A program made the translations under genes and the position numbers. A DNA stretch of 64,000 nt from Papaver somniferum (Eukaryota > Streptophyta > Magnoliopsida > Ranunculales > Papaveraceae): positions 186,456,813 through 186,520,812 of the forward strand of contig NC_039359.1 in the NCBI RefSeq assembly GCF_003573695.1, read 5' to 3'. A model generated the notes under the pieces. It ran no database searches, was not told the DNA's origin, and saw only the letters and a program-made list of their open reading frames with translations. Below are positions 45,901-55,662 of this stretch, one piece after another. How positions within the stretch are numbered: the first letter of the stretch is position 1; every line of letters begins with the position of its first letter.

Positions 45901-47309
45901 AATTTTAGTGGAAAAACTATCAATACATATGGATTACTAAATAGATAAAACTTTGTAGCTTCTCGTCCACATGCTTGATCTCCTTGGTGCTTCAATATTA
46001 CTCGAAATCTTCGTCACTTCCAAGTACTCCAATGATTCCAAAGGTTGTAAGTTTAGCATCATCGTTGTTGAAGTTCCGTAGCCATAACAATGAGAAAACA
46101 AATGCTCTCGATCATTGTTATACAGTGTCATAGTATTATCACACAACATCAAAGTTCTCATATCACAACTTCAACAACAATACTATGGTGATATGTATCA
46201 CTCCCCTTAGTTAATACTTCGTTCTCAATACGAAAACCACTCCCCCTTACATAATTATCCGTAAAGAACATAAACCATATGTATTTGTAGTGTGAACTAC
46301 ATATTAATTCTCCCCCTTTTCGTCAATAAAATTGGCAAAGGTACGAAACAAGGATCCTAATGAAATTCTCATGGAGACACTTCAAGGCCAAAGAAAAGTA
46401 CATATCAACTTGATTTTGATGCAATCATAAAGCAGAATCTAAATGCATTCATCATGGAGTTTATAAAGATACAAGATAACTCCTCAAATATTCCACAGCC
46501 GCACTCCCCACAAAGATATGGAAATTAATCGCAAGTTCAAAAGAACTCTCCCCCATTTTGTTGGCATTCCCGAAAGAACAACAAGAGCGACCTTACTTTT
46601 GAAAGAAGGATTTCTTTGGACACCAAAAAATCAAAAAATGATTTTGTTATCCAAAAATTCTCAATCAAATTAACCACAAGAGAACCCATGATTAATCTAA
46701 TCGGAATACACAACCAAAATAATCATAAATGAATCTATGATTAGTTTAGTTGGAAATTCTCACACAAGAAGACTTATGGATCCACACAGTATATACATAA
46801 AATATGGATCAGGGAAGATCAATACTGCGGAATATACAAGGATTCATTCTATTTTCCATCACTATTTGCATAACGACATACAATAGACATAATCCTTGTA
46901 AACAAAAGATTTTAACCTATCTTCCATCAAAGAATTGACATTGTAGGATTAACTTTTGTTTGTCAAAAGTTCATTCATTCTTTTACCAATACATGCATAT
47001 TGACATATGAACGAGATAACTTTTGACATCGTATGGGACAATAATAGTTCACGGTTGCAAACACACATATCCCATAACATATTGCAATATATAAAACCAT
47101 ACAGATTAATACTGCAATCATCATCTTCCAAAAAAAATTTTTTAGAATTTAAACAAATAAACCTAAAAAACATGAAGATGAAAACGTTGGACATAGCTAT
47201 GTGTACTCACAATAATGGCTATTCCAAATTCTAGTTATTCTTCTAAACAGAACACAAGAATAAAATTCTCATAAGAAGATTTACTAGATACAAAATAGAA
47301 ACATCAAAC

Positions 47310-47732
47310 TCAACACGAATACAAGCTAACATTAAACAGTTGATTCATGATCCTCAAACTTGAGATTTTTGAGCTTGTGTTTGACAGCATCCTCTGCTTC
47401 TTTAGAATGGTATCCTTGTTGAGAAGTTCCTTTACATGATATTTCATGAGAACAAGGTCAGAATTAACCTTTTTCAACTCAGTTCTTACCATATTAAGAC
47501 ACTTCATTATATCAACAGGTTGTTGTTTTGCATCCTCGAAGTTCTTGAGAAAGTCAACAACCACTTCATCTGAAATCTCTTCAACTTCCTCAATATCTGA
47601 GTAGAAATCAGGAGAATGAGGGAAAGACCTATCAACTTCAAAAAATGTTCCCTTCTCTTTATCGAACTCAAAATATACCGTATTATCAACGAAATTTTCA
47701 AGTAGATCTGAGGTGCAAGAAGAAGACTCCAT
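47310..47732 (-). CDS. 141-residue acidic/coiled ORF in the passenger slot of element C, unknown
   Basis: I chose the Met at 47732 (MESSSCTSDLL); the frame is open further upstream to 47819. Residues 45-65 are acidic (DIEEVEEISDEVVVDF). The C-terminal half is basic with heptad-like Leu/Val spacing (MVRTELKKVNSDLVLMKYHVKELL). I recognise no family. It occupies the place where A and B carry the plant-transposon-protein gene: the sequence just downstream (47240 and below) matches A from ~8400 on. It is uninterrupted, unlike most frames here. It could be a new passenger or a diverged gag tail. Confidence 0.5.
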   Translation of the reverse strand: MESSSCTSDLLENFVDNTVYFEFDKEKGTFFEVDRSFPHSPDFYSDIEEVEEISDEVVVDFLKNFEDAKQQPVDIMKCLNMVRTELKKVNSDLVLMKYHVKELLNKDTILKKQRMLSNTSSKISSLRIMNQLFNVSLYSC

Positions 47733-48140
47733 TGATAATAAAAAGCCTAGAGTGAGATATCTCAACTCAATAGGAAGGTTATATAGATGATTTCGAACAT
47801 ACTTAGGGTTTACAAGCACGATTTGTGTAAGAACCTAGAGACCGTACGTATACCCACAGGAAGGAGGGTCCACAAAGACCTAGCTAAAACGGCTATTTGT
47901 TGAAGATAGTCTGCACAAAATCCATGCATCTTAACTCTAAGGTTTAAAGCAAGAATGAAGTACAAGAAAGAAGTAAAGAAAAGAACACGAAAAAAGAAAT
48001 ACTTATGCAAGAGTGCTTGACTGACAATCCATCTAAGAACGATAAGAAAATAGGTAGATAATCAGAGACACTTTGCCAAAAGTATACCTATTCAATTCTC
48101 ACACAACTAGGTTTTTGTAGGTGAGATTTCAACGTTGTGA

Positions 48141-49241
48141 TTATTTTACACAAGTATGATCCCTCATCTCATTAAATGAACATTGTCTTTGTTTATTCTT
48201 CTTTCTTCGGTTGACACTCATCCCAGAAGAGTAAGACATAGTTTGTTTAGCATATCCGTCAGAGGTCTTTCTCTGAGGACTAAATATAGGACCTCTTGCA
48301 ATTGGTTCAGGAGGATCAGGATAACGAGGAATCCATTTTCTAGACTTAGATTTACCAGAATAATTCTTATAAGCACAGGGAATGTGTTCATTAGCAGCAC
48401 AATTTTTAGAATGCACTTGTACCCTGTAATGGTTTCTAGAAAAGAGATCATTTTTATAAGGTTTCTGGTTTTTTGTGGGCATGCAATTCACTGCAATAGT
48501 CGACTGACTATTTACTCCATTGACAGTAGAGAGAAGCAAATTATGAAGTTTAGAGATTTGTTTCCTCCTAGCAAAACAATGAATATCATAGTCTTTCCCA
48601 CAGAAGGAACAAGTTCGTGGAAGAGAATTGTTAACAGGTATCTGCTTCAAACCCATGTCCCATTTGGAAGTTTGCCGTTTGTATTTTGCAGGGACTTCCT
48701 TTAGTGAGTTTTTCTTCATGTCAGGGAACTCATATTGAGCATTAGCACGTGACACGGAAGAATTTCTCATTACAGTGTTTCCTTTTGTCAGGGAGATAGA
48801 CTTTTTTTAGGCTAGGTGAAGAGATGCAGCAACATTCTCTGTTTCAACACGAAGGTTGTTCAAATCGGAGAGGTGTATCTCAATCAAACGTTTTTCTCTA
48901 ATTGTTCCTTTTTTAACCATATTTTCAAGGATGCTAATCTTTTCTTGTTGTAGCATATTTTCTTGAGTGATTCTTTTAATATTGTTGGAGAAGGATTCAA
49001 TGATTTTATAGAGTTCACGTTCTCGACTAAGAGACTTCTCAAATTCATCCAAGAGTTGAGCATGATTGCGAAAGTCAGTCGTCTCAGTTGGATTTTCTTT
49101 ATTTCTGGTGACTTTCCTTTCTACTTCTGACATCCTGTCAATTGTCTCGTTCCTTTCTCTGGACTCGGAAGAATCAGCTAAGGACTTATCGTTTGAGGGA
49201 AAGCCAAGACACTTGACATAGTCAAAAGTATGGGAAGACAT
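48141..49241 (-). pseudogene. gag-like protein of element C: coiled coil plus degenerate zinc knuckle, one stop
   Basis: Starts MSSHTFDYVKC at 49241, about 90 bases after the primer site. Residues ~30-140 are rich in Glu/Lys/Leu heptads (ERKVTRNKEN, EFEKSLSREREL, IKRITQENMLQQEKISILENM), predicting a coiled coil. A TAA at 48804-48806 interrupts; the same frame continues to 48141. The second half is basic and has CSFCGKDYDIHC followed by FARRKQ, like a CCHC knuckle with the His position altered, then WIPRYPDPPEP, similar to text near the gag-protease border in copia. I infer a gag remnant whose pol has been lost. Confidence 0.6.
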
Positions 49242-49329
49242 AGACTATGCGTAGATATGACATACTACTTTGTCCACAAAATTAGATTGCTACAAACACA
49301 GACTTTTGAGGTCTTAAGCGTGTTTGCCT

Positions 49330-49343
49330 GCTCTGATACCAAT
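49330..49343 (-). other. primer-binding site of element C, tRNA-iMet type
   Basis: Minus strand reads ATTGGTATCAGAGC, a full match to the common plant iMet primer site, directly after the LTR end and followed by AGGCAAACACG. Element B has the same text at 52319-52335. Confidence 0.88.
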
Positions 49344-51760
49344 TGAAAAAGCGGGGGTCTAACAACCTCACCCGATATTTCGATTAGAAATTTGTATGGA
49401 CAATCTCCAATATACTTTTATGAGAATCAACTAGATAGTTATACTCAATCAATAGAAAAGTATATCAAAGAGTTTTATATCTCTATCTCTTTATTTAATT
49501 CATACTCAAGCAAATCTGCGAGTCTTGATTAAGTACAAGAGATATAAACTTGGATGGTACCAAAGACCAATATCCAAGGATCAATCAATTTCCAATCAAC
49601 AACCAAAGGTTGGATTTCACAATTGTTCGATACAACGCACAACCTGTGATATTTCAATTATATACAAAATATAATGCGGAATAAAAATAACACAGACACC
49701 AGAAATTTTGTTAACGAAGAAACCGCAAATGTAGAAAAACCCCGGAACCTAGTCCATATTGAACACCATACTGTATTAAGCCGCTACAGACACTAGCCTA
49801 CTACAAATTAACTTCGGTCTGGACTGTAGTTGAACCATAATAAATCTCACCCTGATTCAAGGTACAGTTGCGCTCCTTACATCTCTAATCCCAGCAGGAT
49901 ACTACGCACTTGATTCCCTTAGTTGATCTCACCCAAAACTAAGAGTTGCTACGACCCAAAGTCGAAGACTTGATAGACAAATCTGTCTCACACGAAAAGT
50001 CTATAGAATTGAATAAATCTGTCTCCCGTGGAAATACCCAAGAGTTTTTGTTCCGTCTTTTGATAAATCAAGGTGAACAGGAACTACTTGATAAACTGGG
50101 CTTATATTCCGAAGAACAACCTAGTATTATCAATAACCTCACAATAATCTAAATCGTATGGTAGCGAAACTAGATATTGTGGAATCACAAACGATGAGAC
50201 GAAGATGTTTGTGATTTCTTTTTATCTTGCCCTATCGGAGATATAATCTCAAGCAAATTATTCAATTGAACTCGTATGACAGAAAATGGCAAGAATAGAT
50301 CGCTCAACTACAAGAAAAGTAGTTTCGTCTGGCTTCACAGTCCCAATGAAGTCTTTCAGTCGTTAACCTACAGGGTCTCGAGAAGAAACCTAAGGTTAAA
50401 GGAGAATCGACTCTATCAAACCAACTAGTATCATACAGGAGGTGTGGGGATTAGTTTTTCCAGATGCTAGATGTCTCCTTTATATAGTTTTCAAATAAGG
50501 GTTAGCAATCTAAGTTACCTTGGTAACGAAGCATTCAATATTCACCGTTAGATGAAAAACCTGATTCAAACAAGCTAATATCTTTGAACCGTTAGATTGA
50601 AACTTAGCTTGTCACAACACAAATGAAATGTATTCATTTAGGTTTGAGTAACCGTACCTAAACGTGTACACTTAGTTGGTTCACAAATAGTTAACCAATG
50701 GTTAGCCATATGAGCACTTTCATATTAACCATATTCATCTTTCTCATAACTAGTTCAAATGACTCATAAGAACTAGTTAAAGAGTTGTTCAATTGCTTAG
50801 GTCTTTATTCATAGACACAATTGAAACACAATCGGTTTGATACACTTGAATCAGTTCATGAACAATATAGCCACGGTTTGCAAAGATTGCATTCCTTATA
50901 ATTTACTGTTTTAAGTTCATGAACTACCGAGTTGAGATATCACCATCTTGAGTACACGTATGGGTATGCGTACCTTAGCTACCATATTTGAGTATACAAA
51001 CTCAGCAGAAATTTTCGGTTCGAAAAATTCCGTGAGTACGCGTACCTAAGGTGACTGGTTTACTAGTTTTCAAACTTACAAACTCCAGCAGTAATTTTCG
51101 ATATGAAAACTTCCATGGGTACGCGTACTCAACCTGTCTCCTTCACCAATACCGCATGCACAAATATGCACGCACTTGGCTTCCGGTACATGGATTTATA
51201 CACTATTGTGCGAACACACTATATATGCTTATATCCATATATGGTAATCTCAACTCTACATTTCAATTATTGAAACATTCTTCTATAATGTTATTAACGA
51301 ATATCGCCATCAAAGCTATTTTAAAGATTGAAACGTCATCATGACTTTCGTCATGGGTAAAGATGAAAATGGTTAAAGCGAAAGCTTACCAACACATATT
51401 TCGAGAAAGAGATAGGCGAGTAAATCGGATCGAAATAGCAAATGTGTATGTACGAAAACTATCATACTTAAACGACTTTGTCTCAAGAGTAGGAGATAGA
51501 ATAGACTTTTGAGTGATAGATAAGTTCCAGTCTCCACATACCTTTTAGTCGGATGAAGTTCCACTGGGTCCTCGAGTAGTTCTTCGTCTTCGTAAGATGA
51601 TTGCCATGGAGTCTGGAGATTCAACTACACTTGACTATCCTAGACCGAGACTTAGTCATAAGTAAACTAGAAATAAAGACATATAGTTTTGATTACTAAT
51701 ATTGACAAACATGCTTGAGAAAGCAACGCATGAGAGTTCGACCGAGCAATGCTCTAACAA
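49344..51760 (-). repeat. 5' LTR of element C (2.4 kb)
   Basis: On the minus strand it starts TGTTAGAGCATTGCTCGG at 51760 and ends GACCCCCGCTTTTTCA. GTACGCGTAC-type units lie at ~50955-51135 and a TATA box TATATAAAG at 50478-50486 (written CTTTATATA on the plus strand). Very similar to the 3' LTR at 43482-45885. Confidence 0.92.
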
Positions 51761-51765
51761 GAGTC

Positions 51766-52318
51766 ATGCTGGGATCCAGGGGCGTAAGGAACGCGACCGT
51801 ACCTTAATCAGTATGAGATTGGCTAGGGCTCAACCACATTCCAATCCAAAGTTAATTTTTAGTAGGATAGAGTCTGTAGCGGCTTAATACAGTGTGGTGT
51901 TCAAATATGGATTAGGTTCCAGGGTTTTTCTGCATTTGCGGTTTCCTCGTTAACAAAACTTTTGGTGTCTGTGTTATTTCTTTTCCTTTTTATATTTGTT
52001 TATATAATTGAAATATCATAGGTTGTGCGTAGTTCAATCAATTGGTAAATCCAACCTTTGGTTGGTTATTTAAATTGATTGACACTTGACATTGGTCTTT
52101 GGTACCGTTCAAGTTATTTCTCATAATAATCAGGCTCGCGGATTTATATCTATTTGATTTGCTGATTACATTGAGAAACAAAGATATAACTCTTGGATAT
52201 ATTTTCCTTGATTGAGTCTGACTAACTAGTTGATTCTCTTGGAATTGTATTGGAGTTAGTCCGTATAGATTGCCTAAACGAAATATTGGGCGTGGTTGTT
52301 AGACCCCTCGCCTTTTCA
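51766..52318 (+). repeat. element B 5' LTR, last piece
   Basis: Begins CATGCTGGGATCCAGG right after the second copy of AGAGT and runs to the canonical end GACCCCTCGCCTTTTCA. The primer-binding site follows directly. It matches ~57590-58139 of the 3' LTR. Confidence 0.88.
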
Positions 52319-52335
52319 ATTGGTATCAGAGCAGG
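52319..52335 (+). other. primer-binding site of element B, tRNA-iMet type
   Basis: ATTGGTATCAGAGCAGG immediately after the LTR end. The following leader (CAAACACGTTTAAGACCTCA) matches the leader of element C on the other strand, so the packaging/leader region is shared. Confidence 0.88.
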
Positions 52336-52447
52336 CAAACACGTTTAAGACCTCATAAGTCTGTGTTTATAGCAAACTGACTCTATGGACTAAAGTGCTA
52401 TCTCAATAAACGTACCACCAGATACAGGGATCTTAGATTTTTCTTCC

Positions 52448-52910
52448 ATGACTGATTTTATTAAATCTGTTGAAGATATTCTCTCTCGACCTCCTTCAGG
52501 TCTAAAATCCCTTGAAGCGTTTTCAGTAAATGAAAAACAACTTGAAGGTTTATCTCTCGATGTGAGTTTATCTCCAGAAAAAACAAAACTCTTTTGATAA
52601 ACTGAATCAAGTTATGATGAATGATCTTCATCTTGAGGTTGATATTGATCTACTTATTAGTGAGTGTAATACTCCTCTTTCCTATATTCCAGAAGACTGT
52701 AACAAACTGGATATAGTACAAGAAGAGTCTAAACCTCATCTATCAATTAGTTTTAACTCAGAACATGACTCGTTTCATCAGTCAATTCCTGATACACCTT
52801 CTCAAGATAATGGTATTGTCTTCTTTGTGAAAAAGTCAGGATGTATCTTTTCATCAAAAGAGTTTCCCTATGCAGTACTATATATTATCTGCAGGGATTG
52901 TTTTTTATAA
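52448..52910 (+). pseudogene. first ORF of element B, unknown, one frame change
   Basis: Starts MTDFIKSVEDIL at 52448 and runs to a stop at 52597. In a shifted frame it goes on NSFDKLNQVMMNDLHLEVD to 52910, so one small indel near 52585 splits about 150 codons. It is acidic and Ser-rich (IPDTPSQDNG, ISFNSEHDSF). It sits where gag sits in element C but shares no clear similarity with it, and I see no zinc knuckle or known domain. Confidence 0.45.
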
Positions 52911-53514
52911 GTTATAAACCAAGAAATTAGGAACACAAACTCTCATGTGTTATTTTAAAGTTCTTTGAAAAACTTGTAAAAACAGTCCTTTGGGTATCTC
53001 TCAATACTGTAAGATGCAAGAGTAGTTGGAAAGAAACTCTTTCTTGGTGTCATGTTGTGCAAGGCTGTTTTTTCTTGTGAGATCTCAAAGAATTGCTCAT
53101 AAGATATCTATTGAGTTTTGCTTCAAATTTCTCATCCATATTTTGTTTAATCAAAATATGATGTAGCATAAAACAAATGAGCCTTTGCCTGCACACGTAC
53201 AGTTCACGTACTCTGAACCCGTAACCATTACGTGCTTGAACCGCGTTCCAGAACATGCTTAGCTGGTTCATGTATTACTGTTTGACACATAAAAAGAATA
53301 AGAACTCTCTTCGTTATCTTCTCCTCTTCTTCTCTACAGTTCGAGTACGAAAAAGAAACCCAAGTGTTCATAAACCCTCAATCACCATAACCTCAATTCT
53401 CAATCATTTTGAGTGTTCTTGGTACCGTTGGAATCACAACAAAAATCTACTCCACGATTTTGTTCTTGTTTCATATTCTCTTTCAGTTTCGGAGCTTCAC
53501 CATCATCAACAGTT

Positions 53515-53563
53515 CACATACCCGGTAAGTTCGTCATCATGTTTCAATTTCTCTTTGGTTTCA
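53515..53563 (+). promoter_or_regulatory. leader with splice-donor-like site before the element B passenger gene
   Basis: CCCGGTAAGTTCG (53520-53532) is a strong donor-like sequence about 40 bases before the ATG, with upstream AT-rich ATAAAAAGAAT (~53287) and a CT-rich leader. Element A has CAAGTAAGTCC in the matching place. I did not find a sure acceptor, so a leader intron is only suggested. Confidence 0.3.
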
Positions 53564-54524
53564 ATGGCATCTAGGAAGAGATTGAGTCGTGGTGACAGTT
53601 CGGGCGCTAATGCTAGTAGTGATACTTATTATGATGCTAGTTTGCGAGGTAGGTTTGTTAGCAAAGAGGATCGCGACCTATTTTTGGAATATAAGAAGAA
53701 ATCGCCTATTACGAAAAGATATTATGATTCTTCAAAAATTAGTATAGAACATCTTTCTAGGTTTAATTCATCAACCTATGAGAACTGCTCATCCTGAAAT
53801 GACTTCACGATTCTATGATAATTTTCATGAACCGGACTCTGTCAACTGCACCTTTAAGACTATTGTAGGGAATGAAATTGTTTCGGTGAATCGTCAAGTT
53901 ATTGGTGATATTTTAAACTTAACCCGGATTGGTAACTTTCAATTTCCACCCCCTGAGCATGAAAGGATGTCTCCCAATGTGCTGTCAAACCGCCTTCTTA
54001 ATAAAGACGTTACCTGGAAAGATGGCAAGATTGATGTTCACGGTGCTGAGTTGTTTCTTAAAGTTGCTGGAAAACTGGTCGCGGCTAACATGATGCCGAG
54101 TACAATTGAAAAAATGTTATGGACCAGATCCCTTGCTGAATTAGTCTGTTACATAGTTGAAGGAAGATACATTGATTTCTATAGTCTTATTATGAGTCAG
54201 ATGATAAGTGTAAAACAGACTTCGAATAAGACTTTGGGATTTCCTTGTCTCATTTCAAGGATTTGCAGTCATTTTGTAATTTTGGATTTTGGAACCGATC
54301 TTGGTGGGACAAAAGTATTGACCATGGAAAGCATCGAAAAGATGAATAAAACCTCAACTAGAACCTCAGCAAGAGATTCAACAGTCTCAAATACTGAGAT
54401 TATTCATCTTCGACAAGAGGTGGAGTGCTTGAAAGATCAGTTGGAGTATGCTTCCGAAGCTTATCCTGAACTGATTGACAAGTTTGATGAAATTACTAGG
54501 GACTATTATAAAATGGTGGGGTAA
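53564..54524 (+). pseudogene. putative plant transposon protein (passenger gene of element B), one frame change
   Basis: ATG 53564 starts MASRKRLSRGDSSG. The first frame stops at 53797; the second, from about 53770, reads MTSRFYDNFHEPDSVNC, GNEIVSVNRQVIGDILNL, LWTRSLAELVCYIVEG, IDFYSLIMSQMISV and LGFPCLISRICSHF. This is the pattern of the plant-only 'putative plant transposon protein' domain (Transposase_32, recalled as PF20167). The C-terminus (residues ~270-320) is a short coiled coil (EIIHLRQEVECLKDQLEYASEAYPEL). Apart from the single frame change it is open and better kept than its relative in element A. Function unknown. Confidence 0.78.
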
Positions 54525-54689
54525 ACACAATTTGGTTGTTTTGTTTGGTTATGTATTTACTTATGTCGAACTTATTAAAACTGTTATTTTAATGGTTGTA
54601 ATAACTTTAATGGTATTTTAGCCTTGAATGATTCTATCTTTCAATTAAATTGCTAAATGTGTTAAATCCATAAGAAGTTTAGACGAATA

Positions 54690-55646
54690 TATGTCAAAAG
54701 TTAAGTATATTATGTAATTATGAAAATATTGATAAAAGATAGAATGAACTTTTGAATATTCCGCAGTATTGATCTTTCCGTGATCCACTTCAATGTGAAA
54801 GTACTGTATGGATCAGTAAGTTTTCTTATGCTGAGCATTTTCGATTAAATTAATCATTAAGGTTCCTTTGTGGTTAATTTAATATAATTTTTTGGATACA
54901 AATTCATGTTTCATGTGATTTGTTAATGTCCAAAGAAATCCTTCTTTTCTTGCAAAAGTAAGGTCGCTCTTGTTGTTCTTTCGGGAATGACATTTTATGG
55001 GGGAGAGTTCTTAATTGAACTTGTGCTTAATTACCAAATCTTTGTGGGGAGTGCGTTTGTGGAATATTGTAGGAGTTATATTTTATCTTTATAAACTCCT
55101 TGATGAATACACTAAGTTTCGACTATGTGAAATCATCGAAACAAAGTTGATATACTCTCTTTTAGTCATGAAGTATCTCTTTGATAATTTCATTAAGATC
55201 CCAATAGTTTTCATGCCATTGCTAATTTATATTGACAAAAAGGGGAGAATTATTTTTTAGTTCACACTACATATACATATGGTTTACGAGTCATTATGTA
55301 AGGGAGAGTGGTTTTCATTGTGAGATGAAGTATTGACTAAGAGGGAGTGATACATATCACCGTAGTATTATTGTCAAAGTTGTGATGCAATTGAACTTTG
55401 ATTTTGTGTAATAATACTATGACACTGTATAAGAATAATTGAAAACATCTGTTTTCTTATTGTTATGGCTACGGATCTTCAACAACTATGATGCTGAGTT
55501 GAACACGTTCAGAATCATCGGAGTACTTGGAATGGCGACGAATTCAAGGAATGTTGAAGAACCAAGGAAATCAAGCATTTGTATAAGAAGCTACAAAGTT
55601 TATTTATTTTGTAATTCATATGTATTGATAGTTTTGTCACTAAAAT
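54690..55646 (+). other. conserved non-coding 3' internal module of element B
   Basis: Shares long similar blocks with A (~8740-9711) and, inverted, with C (~45901-46870): AATATTCCGCAGTATTG, CGCTCTTGTTGTTCTTTC, AAACTCCTTGATGAATAC, GGTTTACG..TCATTATG. No open frame is conserved among the three, so it is probably a cis-acting (packaging or RNA-structure) region rather than a gene. Confidence 0.6.
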
Positions 55647-55662
55647 TGACAAAGGGGGAGAT
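55647..55662 (+). other. polypurine tract of element B
   Basis: ATTGACAAAGGGGGAGAT directly before TGTTACAGC; same as in elements A and C. Confidence 0.82.

Larger units (their letters stand above)
43482..51760 (-). mobile_element. element C: complete non-autonomous large-LTR retrotransposon, minus strand
   Basis: 5' LTR 49344-51760, primer site 49330-49343, internal 45886-49343, PPT 45886-45900, 3' LTR 43482-45885. A perfect 5-bp duplication AGAGT (43477-43481, 51761-51765) flanks it, and it lies inside the 5' LTR of element B. Total 8.3 kb, close to B's unnested length. The 3.5-kb internal region codes for a gag-like protein and a second small ORF but no protease, integrase or RT. Confidence 0.92.
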
